A stretch of 64,000 bases of DNA from an uncultured Poribacteria bacterium (GTDB lineage: Bacteria; Poribacteria; WGA-4E; WGA-3G): NCBI GenBank assembly GCA_951813545.1, contig OX638352.1:4232835-4296834 (forward strand), read 5' to 3'. Positions 8,419-17,215 of this stretch are shown in pieces (the stretch's first letter is position 1; each line of letters begins with the position of its first letter). The notes beneath the pieces were generated by a model that saw only the letters and a program-made list of their open reading frames with translations, was not told where the DNA came from and searched no databases. The position numbers and the translations under genes were made by a program.

Positions 8419-11163
8419 ATGAAAAACGACGATGCGAAATGGATCGAACGCATCTTAGCAGGCGACGAGAATGCCTTCACTGCTCTCGTGAAAAAATACG
8501 AAAAGCAAATACACGCGTTCGTATGGCGGAGGGTAAGAGACTATCACGTCGCCGAAGAAATTACGCAGGATACGTTTCTCAGGGCTTACGAAAAACTCGG
8601 TACGTTGAGAGATCCAAACAGGTTTTCGGGCTGGCTTTATATGATTGCTACCCGCCGCTTCCTCACATGGTTCGATGAAAAAAGAATCCCAATGCAATCC
8701 TTGGAAGCGATGAGTAAAGCAGAAATAGAAGCACTGTTTTATGCCCAATACATGGCGGAACAGACTGAAAAGTTGGCGACGGAAAAGCATCGCGAAATCG
8801 TTGAATACCTCCTCCAAAAATTACCAGTCCGTGAACGGACAGCGGTGGTACTCCACTATCTTAGTGAAATGACGTGCGAAGAAATCGGTGATTTTCTGGA
8901 CATATCGCCGAATACGGTTAAGAGTCAACTCCATCGAGCCCGAAAGCGGTTAAAGAAGGAAGAGGGGGTCGTTCGCGAGACTTTGCGCGGTTTCCGACAC
9001 TCCGAGGACCTCATGGAGGGTATTATGAATTGGATTCAGACAAATGAACCCGGTGCGGTGGGGGTCGTAGGCATGCTATCCGTGACTTCGGAAGGGACGC
9101 TTTACGCTGTTATGGGGAACGAGCGTATCTACAGATTGACGAGTGAGGAAGAGGCATGGCAGCCGGTTAATACTGATTTTTTGCGTCCGGACACTCACGG
9201 CGATATGCCTATAGCAGAACACGATGGTACCCTCTATATTGTTCCGTCTAATGAAATGTTCGCTTCAACTGATGGTGGTGAAACATGGAATTTGATTGGC
9301 ACTTGTCCTGAAGGACATGTCAGAGAATTGCTAATTACAGAAGATACCTTCTACCTCTGCCTTAGCAAGAGCATTTTTCGGTCTGGTGACGCTGGGAATT
9401 CGTGGACAGTTATGAGTGACGGTTTGAACAGTCACCAGACCGAGTACTACGATATTAGATCGTTAGGTGTGAGTCAAGGCACGCTGTTGGCAGGAACCTC
9501 TCTTGGCATCTACCGACTTAACACCGAAACTTGGGAACACTTGCAATTGCCTGTGGTGGATGACATTCTGAGTGTCAACGCTTTAGTTGTTTCTGATGAT
9601 CTGCTCTACGCCGCAGTATCGGTGAATATTTTGGAGGGTGACGGAACCCCCGAAGAAAATTTCGGACCACTGTGGAGAGGCGAGAAACTTTCGTGGTGGA
9701 TATTCCGGTCAACCGATGGTGGTGATTCTTGGACAGACATAACACCTATGGATGCCCGAAACCTAATGGGTATCCTACCCCGGATGACCCTGCTCACTGC
9801 CGGAGAAACGCTTTTGCTGATAGGAACAGATGATGGTATGGTGTTCCGCTCAATTGATTGTGGAAATACTTGGACATTCATAGAATCTTCGGGGATTACA
9901 CCTATGCAGTTCAGTGTACATTGTGCCGTGCCGTTGGACGAAAACACGTTTTATACGGGCGGAAGCACTGGAATCCACCGCTCGACCAATGGTGGTAAAA
10001 CGTGGCATCGGTTTAATACAAGATTTGAAAGTCGCGTAGACGGTTTAGTCAGTTTCATGGCGAGGTCAGCATCAAACAAGTCGCCGGCACTTTACGCGAG
10101 GGTAGGTCCAAATCTTGTCAAATCAACTGACAAGGGGCGGTTGTGGGATGCTGTCAACGTAATATTAGAAACTAAAAAACCCTCGTCCAAGAAAACGCCA
10201 CCGTTTATTGTTCAAGTCGTAGAAGCTGACGGTATGCTCTATGCAAAAGGAATTCGAGGTAATTCCGAAACCGCGATTTTTCGGTTATCTGATGATGGTG
10301 ATGTGTTAAGCTCCATTCCTGAGTCTCCTCCACCTTTTGATTCAAAAAAAATAATGAACCATGTATTAGGCGGAAGAAGTTTTAATTTTAAAGATGAACG
10401 GCAAATGGGGCAGGGATTCATAATTACCCTTTCTTCTTCACTTGATCCTTTATCAAGCGAGTTGATACAAAAGAATCCGGACTTTGGGGCAGAGAGTTTC
10501 TTAAAACAGTTGATACAAGTCCAAGCAGACTCCGCATTTGCATACGAATTGATGTGGGAGGGTTTGTGGGGCAGTTTCGCTGTCAGCGGTGAAACCCTCT
10601 ACATGGAATACAACTATAAACTCTTCCGATGGCACCCGGGTGAAACTGAATGGTTCTACACAGGTGTGGAAGAGACTATCGAACTCTCTCGCGCCAATGT
10701 ACGAAAAGGCTTTAAAATCGCTGCTTCAGGGGAAACTGTCTATGCCGGTAAACGGGATGGGCATCTCTTGCAATCGCTTGATGGCGGAGACAATTGGAAC
10801 GATGTCACACCTAACCTGCCGCTGTCTATTGAGCACTTCAAGGAGATAGTCTTTACAGGTTCAACGGTTTACGTCGCGACTGATAAAGGGGTTTTCAATT
10901 CAAAAGACGGTGTTATCTGGAGTTTGCTTACCAGTGAGATGGAGGAGGGGCCTGTTATCATCAAGTCGTTAGCTACAATAGGGAATTCCGTTTACGGTGC
11001 TAACGATGAAGGTATCTATTATCTGCCAAGTGATAATGACACTTGGAAACAGGTTGCACCGGAAATTTCAGGTGTTGTGACTTCTCTCATTGTGGACAAA
11101 GATATGTTTTACGTCGGCACGGAACGACGAGGTGTCCTGCGTTTTGAACGGACCAGCAGATAA
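8419..11163 (+). CDS. ECF-type sigma factor fused to a BNR/Asp-box beta-propeller
   Basis: The first 180 or so residues of this 914-residue protein are a sigma-70 family ECF factor. Region 2 contains EEITQDTFLRAYEKLGTLRD and RFSGWLYMIATRR; region 4 contains LPVRERTAVVLHYLSEMTCEEIG and SPNTVKSQLHRARKRLK. The remaining 700 or more residues form a propeller with at least seven Asp boxes of the S-x-D-x-G-x-x-W type (STDGGETW, SGDAGNSW, STDGGDSW, SIDCGNTW, STNGGKTW, SLDGGDNW, SKDGVIW). No membrane segment separates the two parts, so the propeller should be cytoplasmic unless exported unusually. The ATG at 8419 follows GGAGG at a good distance; an in-frame GTG at 8383 is less likely. No anti-sigma gene is adjacent. 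The propeller may replace an anti-sigma factor or sense a ligand; this is inference. Confidence 0.88.
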   Translation: MKNDDAKWIERILAGDENAFTALVKKYEKQIHAFVWRRVRDYHVAEEITQDTFLRAYEKLGTLRDPNRFSGWLYMIATRRFLTWFDEKRIPMQSLEAMSKAEIEALFYAQYMAEQTEKLATEKHREIVEYLLQKLPVRERTAVVLHYLSEMTCEEIGDFLDISPNTVKSQLHRARKRLKKEEGVVRETLRGFRHSEDLMEGIMNWIQTNEPGAVGVVGMLSVTSEGTLYAVMGNERIYRLTSEEEAWQPVNTDFLRPDTHGDMPIAEHDGTLYIVPSNEMFASTDGGETWNLIGTCPEGHVRELLITEDTFYLCLSKSIFRSGDAGNSWTVMSDGLNSHQTEYYDIRSLGVSQGTLLAGTSLGIYRLNTETWEHLQLPVVDDILSVNALVVSDDLLYAAVSVNILEGDGTPEENFGPLWRGEKLSWWIFRSTDGGDSWTDITPMDARNLMGILPRMTLLTAGETLLLIGTDDGMVFRSIDCGNTWTFIESSGITPMQFSVHCAVPLDENTFYTGGSTGIHRSTNGGKTWHRFNTRFESRVDGLVSFMARSASNKSPALYARVGPNLVKSTDKGRLWDAVNVILETKKPSSKKTPPFIVQVVEADGMLYAKGIRGNSETAIFRLSDDGDVLSSIPESPPPFDSKKIMNHVLGGRSFNFKDERQMGQGFIITLSSSLDPLSSELIQKNPDFGAESFLKQLIQVQADSAFAYELMWEGLWGSFAVSGETLYMEYNYKLFRWHPGETEWFYTGVEETIELSRANVRKGFKIAASGETVYAGKRDGHLLQSLDGGDNWNDVTPNLPLSIEHFKEIVFTGSTVYVATDKGVFNSKDGVIWSLLTSEMEEGPVIIKSLATIGNSVYGANDEGIYYLPSDNDTWKQVAPEISGVVTSLIVDKDMFYVGTERRGVLRFERTSR

Positions 11164-11220
11164 GCATATCCTTCCGAAGAAGCTTTTCCACATATTTGAG
11201 ACGCAAAATGGTGAAGCATA

Positions 11221-11254
11221 GCATGTATGGCGTGAAAACTCACGTCATACATGC
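11221..11254 (+). terminator. Strong hairpin after the sigma-propeller gene
   Basis: Fifteen-base arms (11221-11235 and 11240-11254, one G-T pair) flank a four-base loop AAAC. No U-tract follows, so it may be a processing or stabilising hairpin rather than a classical terminator. Confidence 0.5.
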
Positions 11255-11317
11255 ATACATGAAAACATAACTGATCCAAAAAACTTAAAACTAAATGCCC
11301 TAACGAAAGGAAATAGA

Positions 11318-12139
11318 ATGGAAAAACTATTTGATTACGCAGTGCTATTTAGTGCGTTGATGTTTATCACAGCAGGCTATGCTGCGACAGACATCGCTGA
11401 TGACCTCGTGGTTCACTTTACATTCGATTCTGTCAAAGGCAAGCGAATTCTTGATGAGTCCGGCAACGGTCTGGATGCCGAGGTTGTCAAAAACACTAAA
11501 TTTGTCAAAGGCAAATACGGAAAAGCAATTCGTATCATTAGTGAAACTGAAGATTGCGTGAATATCCCATCCTCGGATGCCTTAGAAATTAGTGATGAAA
11601 TTACGATGACAGCATGGGTGTATCACGAAGATTGGACGGGGAGTTCTTCCCAATGGTTTGATAAGGGGTGCTATTCTAAACCCATTGAATCTTACGGTAT
11701 GGTAGCCTGGGGTAAAAAGGATTTTCCGGAACTCGGAGCCTTTGAGAACGGCTCAGTGATCTCAATGCTTGTTGGGGGTGCAGACTTGCAGCAAAGCATT
11801 ACTACTCTGAACGAAATGAAAAATAGGACATGGCATCATGTGGTCGGAATCTATGGTGATAAAGCTTTGAAAATCTATCTTGATGGAGAAATGATTGCTA
11901 ATTTACCTTCAGCAGCTGATGACTTCTCCGGCACCAACGAGGAGGATTTGCGGATTGGCTGTGCGAAAAATAAACCGCAGTACGCATTTGAAGGCGGTTC
12001 CATTGATGAAGTCGCGATATGGGGTCGTGCGCTCAGTGAAGATGAAGTCAGAACCGTAATGCGGGGTCCCTTGCTCGCAGTCTCGCCGAAGGGTAAGGTC
12101 ACTACGATGTGGGGCGATATTAAGCGGAAGGGGTTTTAG
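11318..12139 (+). CDS. Secreted LamG-fold protein 1
   Basis: This 273-residue protein starts with a signal peptide (hydrophobic core about residues 8-20, likely cleavage near YAATDIA). It is followed by one concanavalin A-like/LamG jellyroll of about 210 residues: LVVHFTFDSVKGKRILDESGNG, the glycine-rich KFVKGKYGKAIRI strand and WHHVVGIYGDKALKIYLDGE are standard LamG features, as is the closing SIDEVAIWGRALSEDEV. The C terminus GKVTTMWGDIKRKGF matches a tail seen in the three other LamG proteins of the window. AAAGGAAATAG precedes the ATG. Ligand is unknown; glycan binding is plausible. Confidence 0.85.
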   Translation: MEKLFDYAVLFSALMFITAGYAATDIADDLVVHFTFDSVKGKRILDESGNGLDAEVVKNTKFVKGKYGKAIRIISETEDCVNIPSSDALEISDEITMTAWVYHEDWTGSSSQWFDKGCYSKPIESYGMVAWGKKDFPELGAFENGSVISMLVGGADLQQSITTLNEMKNRTWHHVVGIYGDKALKIYLDGEMIANLPSAADDFSGTNEEDLRIGCAKNKPQYAFEGGSIDEVAIWGRALSEDEVRTVMRGPLLAVSPKGKVTTMWGDIKRKGF

Positions 12140-12250
12140 TTGTCTGAATCGTGGATGACACGGATTTTGCAGATTTTTCGGATTATAGGGAGTCTTAGCC
12201 GCCAGCGGTGGTTACGGTCTGCATCAGGATCATAGGGACGTTAGTGGGTT

Positions 12251-12315
12251 GATGGAGATACTTTTATGTTGACACGGAACGATGAGGTGTGCTGCGTTTT
12301 GAACGTTCGGTATAA
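12251..12315 (+). pseudogene. 3' relic of a sigma-propeller paralogue
   Basis: Allowing one inserted base, this stretch reads DGDTFYVDTER-stop-GVLRFERSV-stop, which parallels the end of the sigma-propeller protein, DMFYVGTERRGVLRFERTSR (11101-11160). A nonsense codon and a frameshift show that it is dead. It suggests that a second sigma-propeller gene once stood before the permease gene, or that the region was duplicated. Confidence 0.7.
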
Positions 12316-12319
12316 ACCT

Positions 12320-13819
12320 ATGACAACACTTTGGCTAATTATCCAACGAGAATTCGTTTCAAATGTTCTGACATCCCGATTTATGATCGGTTTTATCGTT
12401 TGCCTGATTTCAACGGCTGCTGCCGTTTTTGTTCAGGTTGCGGATTACGAAAAGCGATTGACGGCGTATCACGTTGCTGTTCGGGAACATCAAGAAGAAA
12501 TCCGAACGTGGGACACCTATCGCCAAATTAACCCGAAAGCACACAGGCAGCCGAATCCGCTCAGCATCTTTAACGTCGGAACAGAAAAATCCGGCGCGGA
12601 TATGGTGAGTATTCGGCTCGCGATACCTATTTGGGAGAAACAAGCACAGAAACAGGGTTCAGACAACCCGTTCCTCTCAATTTTCCTTGCCGTTGATGTC
12701 ATCTTCGTCTTCAAAATCGTGCTCAGTGCTTTGGCGATTCTTTTCGCTTACAATACAATTTCCGGGGAGCGGGAGGACGGCACCCTAAAACTGGTATTAT
12801 CCAATCCGATTCCGAGGGACACACTCATATTCGGCAAATACCTTGGCGGCATGTTGTCTCTGTTTCCAATCATTGTGATGAGTTTCACTGTCGGAATCGT
12901 TATGGCTTATGCCTCTCCGGCTACTGATTTTGATGTTGGCGATCTGCTACGCCTCGTTATGGTACTCGTTGTTTCGTTGTTATATGTGTCAATCTGTTAT
13001 CTTTTAGGGATGTTCTTATCAGTGTGGACAAAGGAAGCAGCGACTACGTTGATACTTTCGATGTTTATCTGGGGTATTCTGACGATCATTCATTCAAATG
13101 TGGCAACGTTTGCAGTGACGAAATTCCCACCGGCCAAATCTCAACCTGAAAAAGAAGTTCTGCAACAGATTGGAAAGATATGGGAAGATTTCAGGGAAGA
13201 ACGGGATGCCTATATCCTCAAGGAATTCGGTTACAGACACCCTATCCACGCAATTATGACTGAGGGAGAAATGTCGCTTATGATGGACACAAGATCACCG
13301 GGCGGAATCGGATTTGAAGAGATTTACACGCCTAAACCAATTCACAAGATGAACACCTCCAAATATCAGGAGATATTAGGTTATCAAGAACCCTTCCGGA
13401 TTGACTATGCGAACAAAGCGGAGGAAATCCTTAAACAGCGAGAAAATATTGGCGAAAGGAATAGGCAATTCGCAGCAAATGTTGCCCGAATCTCTTTCGC
13501 GGACGTGTACCATGTTGCTGTCAGAACAATAACCGGCACGGATAGGGAAAGTTACAACGATTTTATCGGACAGGCGAGAACTTATAAACGTCAAGTTGTT
13601 GACTACCTCGCCGGTAAAGAGGCATTTTCTGCGCGGGCATGGTTTTCCAGTGATAAAGGAAAAGCCGAGTTCACAGATCTGCCTGTCTTTCAGCACCAAC
13701 ATAATGCGCTCTCTGAGAGTCTCTCTCGCGCGGCAGGAGATATTTTTATTTTGTTGGCGTGGAATATTATTTTCTTTATGGGCGCATACGTATCGTTCCT
13801 TCGGTATGATATGAGTTGA
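12320..13819 (+). CDS. ABC-2-type transporter permease A
   Basis: From the ATG at 12320 this gives 499 residues of an ABC-2 permease with a membrane segment at the N terminus (FMIGFIVCLISTAAAVFVQV), a large extracytoplasmic loop, a central group of membrane segments from about residue 120 to 275 and a final one at the C terminus. The motif NTISGEREDGTLKLVLSNPIPR is the characteristic cytoplasmic coupling segment of this family. A longer start at 12266 has a GGAG-like sequence, but its first 18 codons lie within the dead sigma-propeller relic, so the shorter start is preferred. Permease B (15633) is a paralogue, and the two probably form a heterodimer. No ATP-binding subunit gene lies nearby. 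Confidence 0.85.
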   Translation: MTTLWLIIQREFVSNVLTSRFMIGFIVCLISTAAAVFVQVADYEKRLTAYHVAVREHQEEIRTWDTYRQINPKAHRQPNPLSIFNVGTEKSGADMVSIRLAIPIWEKQAQKQGSDNPFLSIFLAVDVIFVFKIVLSALAILFAYNTISGEREDGTLKLVLSNPIPRDTLIFGKYLGGMLSLFPIIVMSFTVGIVMAYASPATDFDVGDLLRLVMVLVVSLLYVSICYLLGMFLSVWTKEAATTLILSMFIWGILTIIHSNVATFAVTKFPPAKSQPEKEVLQQIGKIWEDFREERDAYILKEFGYRHPIHAIMTEGEMSLMMDTRSPGGIGFEEIYTPKPIHKMNTSKYQEILGYQEPFRIDYANKAEEILKQRENIGERNRQFAANVARISFADVYHVAVRTITGTDRESYNDFIGQARTYKRQVVDYLAGKEAFSARAWFSSDKGKAEFTDLPVFQHQHNALSESLSRAAGDIFILLAWNIIFFMGAYVSFLRYDMS

Positions 13820-13843
13820 AGCTGTCAGCTGTTAGTGATACCA

Positions 13844-13995
13844 CCCAACGCCTAAAGGCGTGGGCTTCGGTTTCGTAGCGACTGCGGTTTTCTCAGGGAG
13901 TCCACCGTCTGACTGTCGCTCCACCCGCAGGCTATTATTCCGTCTCTGCCGCACTCACGAAGTTGCGATCCAACGGCTTTATCGCGCATTGTTAC
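13844..13995 (-). ncRNA. Putative omega RNA of TnpB
   Basis: In TnpB systems the guide RNA is transcribed from the 3' end of tnpB through the right end of the element, with the guide taken from flanking DNA. The matching interval here is GC-rich and ends in the right-end hairpin. The guide would start just below 13844, inside the permease A 3' flank. Position is by analogy only. Confidence 0.45.
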
Positions 13996-15104
13996 GCGGG
14001 TACCCCAGCCTGCAAAATGTTTAGTGCAGCGTTGATGTCTCGATCATGGTGTGAACCACATTCAGGACATATCCACTGCCTATCTTGGAGTGTTAGATTT
14101 TCGTTGTGATGTCCACAAGCCGAACACGGTTTTGTTGTGGGCGTCCAACGACAGGCTTGTGCGAAAGTTTTACCATATTTCGCACACGTCCATTGGAGGA
14201 TGAGAGCAAACTCACCGAAAGCAATATCAGAGATTTTCCGGCCCCAGAGGCGTTTCATACCCGCAAGGTTGAGGGTCTCTATCGCAAGTGTATCGTATTT
14301 ACGCACAAGCCGAAGTGCCAATTTGAAGAACCAATCGCGTCTCTGATTTGCTATCTTCTTATGGACGCGGGCGAGGTGGCGCTTGGCACGATACCATGCG
14401 TTTGAACCCTTTTGCTTGCCGGAGAGTGCCTTGTTTGCTGAACGAACTGCGTTGAGACCTTGCTTGTAGAATTCAGGTGACCCTATCTTCGTACCATCTG
14501 AAAGCGTGAGGAATGTTTTCATTCCGAAGTCCGCCCCTGCCACATTACCGGTCAAAGGGAGTTTCTCGGAAGGTTCACAGGCCTCACAACTCAGGTATAG
14601 ATAGTAGTCTCCTACATTATCACGTTTGATTGTTATCGTCTTTATCGGGTTTCCTGTCCAGTCTCGGTGTTTCCAAAACGTCAAGGACTTACCGAGACTG
14701 TTGATTCTCAACCGATTGCCTTCTATTTTGAAACCTGCTTGTGTGAACGTCAAGGAGTTATATTTATGATTCGGCTTGATTTTCGGTCTACCGACTTTAC
14801 GTTTAGTTTTACCTGCTTTTCGGTCCTTGATGTTATCAAAAAACTTTTCGTATCCCAAGTGAATACGCTTTGCGACTTGTTGGATAACCTGACTCGGCAG
14901 TTGATGCCAATGCGGTTTCGTCCGCTGTTTCAACTTCGGGATATGACCGCAGATGCGAGAAAAAGACGCATATTTTCCATAGATACGATAATAGCGTCGC
15001 TGCAACTTCAAAAGGTGAACATGCACACCATGCAAATCGTCAATCAAATTGCCGATCTGTATCAAGTTAGATTGATGGTAGAACTCATATTTGTAGGTTT
15101 TCAC
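13992..15104 (-). CDS. tnpB: TnpB RNA-guided nuclease (IS605 OrfB family)
   Basis: This 370-residue protein has the full TnpB architecture: an N-terminal wedge-like region, the KVGRPKIKPNHKYNSLTF segment, and a split RuvC nuclease. Catalytic residues can be placed as D192 (GADFGMKTF), E276 (LAIETLNL) and D354 or D356 (HHDRDINAALNIL). A zinc ribbon with C327, C330, C346 and C349 (CSACG, CPECG) precedes the last aspartate. All catalytic positions are intact, so the nuclease may be active. The start is a GTG at 15104. It is read opposite to the two permease genes that flank it. Confidence 0.92.
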   Translation of the reverse strand: MKTYKYEFYHQSNLIQIGNLIDDLHGVHVHLLKLQRRYYRIYGKYASFSRICGHIPKLKQRTKPHWHQLPSQVIQQVAKRIHLGYEKFFDNIKDRKAGKTKRKVGRPKIKPNHKYNSLTFTQAGFKIEGNRLRINSLGKSLTFWKHRDWTGNPIKTITIKRDNVGDYYLYLSCEACEPSEKLPLTGNVAGADFGMKTFLTLSDGTKIGSPEFYKQGLNAVRSANKALSGKQKGSNAWYRAKRHLARVHKKIANQRRDWFFKLALRLVRKYDTLAIETLNLAGMKRLWGRKISDIAFGEFALILQWTCAKYGKTFAQACRWTPTTKPCSACGHHNENLTLQDRQWICPECGSHHDRDINAALNILQAGVPA

Positions 15105-15404
15105 GGACTTTCACGTATCACGCCTTTAACCCCTGACAAGTAGGTAGGCAGACACACAGCCATGCGACTGTGCTTGTCATGTCTGCCAACGTGATATTCT
15201 AAGTATACCACAATTCGGACGGAATGTCAAATATATTTTGGCGTTTTGGTCCTTTCCAAGAGGGCGGTTTTTCATCCCAAAGCTAAAGCGTTCGGCTTTC
15301 AATCCCTCAATTCCCGTAAAGAAGGTTTTCATAATCCTAAACCTCTTGTCACTGCTTGCTGACGATTTTAACAGGAAACGTAAAAGAACCCAAAACACCA
15401 AGCC

Positions 15405-15632
15405 TAAAACGAAGTGACAGGGTGTTTTGCTTGGGTATTTCTGCGGATTGCTCCAACTCTACGGAGAGCTACATCAGTGTCCCAACCACTTCAACAAACC
15501 GCAAGGAAAATTAAAAATCGATACGAGAACCCCCGAAAAAGCGCGCAGCCTGAAACGTAGTGGAAGGCGGATTTACGGAAACGGACATCAAACTCCCAAC
15601 CACCTCATCGAACCGCAAGGAAAATTAAAAAA
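15405..15632 (+). repeat. Two tandem copies of a leader repeat ending in a Shine-Dalgarno sequence
   Basis: Both copies end CCCAACCAC(C/T)TC...AACCGCAAGGAAAATTAAAAA (to about 15517 and to 15632). The second ends directly at the permease B start codon and supplies its AAGGA site. The first copy also shares GGGTGTTTT...GGGTATTTCTGCG...ATTGCT with the leader of the nucleotide-sugar dehydrogenase (50648-50760). The rest of the interval from 15105 to 15404 shows only the left end of the TnpB element. Confidence 0.75.
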
Positions 15633-17084
15633 ATGGTTTGGCATATTGCGAAAAAAGAGATATATCACAACCTCATGACGCTGAGGTTTGTTTTGATGAT
15701 AATCCTTCTGCCTGTCTTGATGGTAGCAAACGCGCTCATATACGGCTTCGGCGATATCGGTTATAGAGAAGAAGCCAATGCGTATAATCGCGCGATGGAA
15801 AGCAGATTATCGTATGTCAAAAACAATGCACAGGAAAGTTTAGGCAGACTCGCAATGCGCGGTCCTGGTGAGATTTACAAGCGTCCGAGTCCGTTCAAAT
15901 TCTGCGCCGATGGGACTGATGAACTCATCCCGCGTTCTGTTCCATTGTCAGAAAGCGCGGGCGGAGGCCGCGGCGGAGGCGTAACGACAGCCTACAGCTG
16001 GCGAGAACTATGGGCACTTGAATACCTTCCCTCAAATCACGGCAGTGACGCAACCACACTCATCAAAATCGACTGGGTTTTCATCGGTATCTTCATGAGT
16101 TTCTTTGTCATACTATTCACTTTCGATGCCATTGCCGGGGAACGGGCAAAGGGAACACTGAGCCTCATGATGTCTAACCAGATTTCCCGGGGACAGGTGC
16201 TATTCGCGAAATATCTGGGCGCGTTTTTTACCCTTATGGTACCGCTCATCATCGGTGTGCTGATGAATGTGTTGATTATCTATCTTTCAGGGAACATCCC
16301 CTTTAATTCAAATGATTTTCTCAGGATCTTGGGTATGGTGGGGCTTTTTGCGTTGCACATCTCTATCTTTATTTTTCTGGGGTTGTTTTTCTCAAGTCTG
16401 GTGTCGAACGCCATTACCAGTTTGGTGTGGTTGCTATTAACTTGGGTATGCTTGGCGTTTATCTTTCCGAGCCTACTCGGACTTTTTGTTGGCACCCTCG
16501 ATCCGATTCCATCAATAGAAATAGTCTCCTCGCGAAAACGAGCACAATTAGCAAACATTGATGATGAATTTCGCCCGATGGAATTATTGGAGACAACAAA
16601 GTTAAGTGAAGCACCCTCCGTTGACAACCCATCAGCAGCACACCGATGGGCGACATACTTCACGAAAAGGCATGAAATAAAAACACGCATCGCCGACGAA
16701 CATGTAGATCAGCAATTTAGGCAGGTGCGACTTGCCCGAGAACTCACCCAAATCTCCCCGATAGTGTGCTTCCAATATGCGATGGAGGGCCTCGCAAACA
16801 CTGGGATCGTCAGTTATATGGATTTTGTTAAACAGGTGCGCCGTTATAGACAAACCTTTATTGACTTTATCAAAACAGAGGATAGGGACGATCCAGAGAG
16901 TTTACATATCTACCCTGTGCGGGAGGGGTTGTCTCAGAAACCGGTGGCCCCAAACGCTATACCAAGGTTTGAAGAACGTATTTCGTATCAAAGCGTGATT
17001 TTTCCTGTCGGACTGTTAATCCTTTTTAATGTTCTGTTCTTTACTGCAGCACAATTGTCCTTTCTGAAATGCGATTTGAAATAA
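15633..17084 (+). CDS. ABC-2-type transporter permease B
   Basis: This 483-residue ABC-2 permease is paralogous to permease A. It has an N-terminal membrane segment (FVLMIILLPVLMVANALIYGF), a loop of about 130 residues, then a membrane bundle between residues 145 and 290, a second soluble stretch and a C-terminal segment (SVIFPVGLLILFNVLFF). The coupling motif DAIAGERAKGTLSLMMSNQISRGQVLFAKYLG is well conserved. The start codon abuts the dispersed leader repeat, which provides AAGGA. With permease A it would form the membrane half of an exporter whose ATPase must be encoded elsewhere. Substrate unknown. Confidence 0.85.
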   Translation: MVWHIAKKEIYHNLMTLRFVLMIILLPVLMVANALIYGFGDIGYREEANAYNRAMESRLSYVKNNAQESLGRLAMRGPGEIYKRPSPFKFCADGTDELIPRSVPLSESAGGGRGGGVTTAYSWRELWALEYLPSNHGSDATTLIKIDWVFIGIFMSFFVILFTFDAIAGERAKGTLSLMMSNQISRGQVLFAKYLGAFFTLMVPLIIGVLMNVLIIYLSGNIPFNSNDFLRILGMVGLFALHISIFIFLGLFFSSLVSNAITSLVWLLLTWVCLAFIFPSLLGLFVGTLDPIPSIEIVSSRKRAQLANIDDEFRPMELLETTKLSEAPSVDNPSAAHRWATYFTKRHEIKTRIADEHVDQQFRQVRLARELTQISPIVCFQYAMEGLANTGIVSYMDFVKQVRRYRQTFIDFIKTEDRDDPESLHIYPVREGLSQKPVAPNAIPRFEERISYQSVIFPVGLLILFNVLFFTAAQLSFLKCDLK

Positions 17085-17094
17085 GAACTCTTCT

Positions 17095-17123
17095 TTGACT
17101 ATTTTCGTCAAATCTGCTATCAT
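17095..17123 (+). promoter_or_regulatory. Sigma-70-type promoter for LamG protein 2
   Basis: TTGACT and TATCAT are separated by 17 bases, about 90 bases before the start codon at 17216. Confidence 0.6.
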
Positions 17124-17215
17124 TTTGGCAATTGATGTGGGGGCACGCGGTTAAGAGTATCTTCACTGGTTCCGAAACCTGTTTATTTTTTCTAACCTCT
17201 CAAAAGGAGTTTATC

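Larger units (their letters stand above)
13844..15170. mobile_element. IS200/IS605-group element carrying tnpB only
   Basis: The right end (low coordinate) is marked by the palindrome CCCAACGCCTAAAGGCGTGGG (13844-13864), a common right-end hairpin of this group. The left end near 15130-15175 contains a second imperfect hairpin (GGCAGACA paired with TGTCTGCC). No tnpA is present, so mobilisation would need a transposase supplied in trans. Exact ends are not determined. The element sits about 20 bases after the stop of permease A and separates the two permease genes. Confidence 0.75.
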
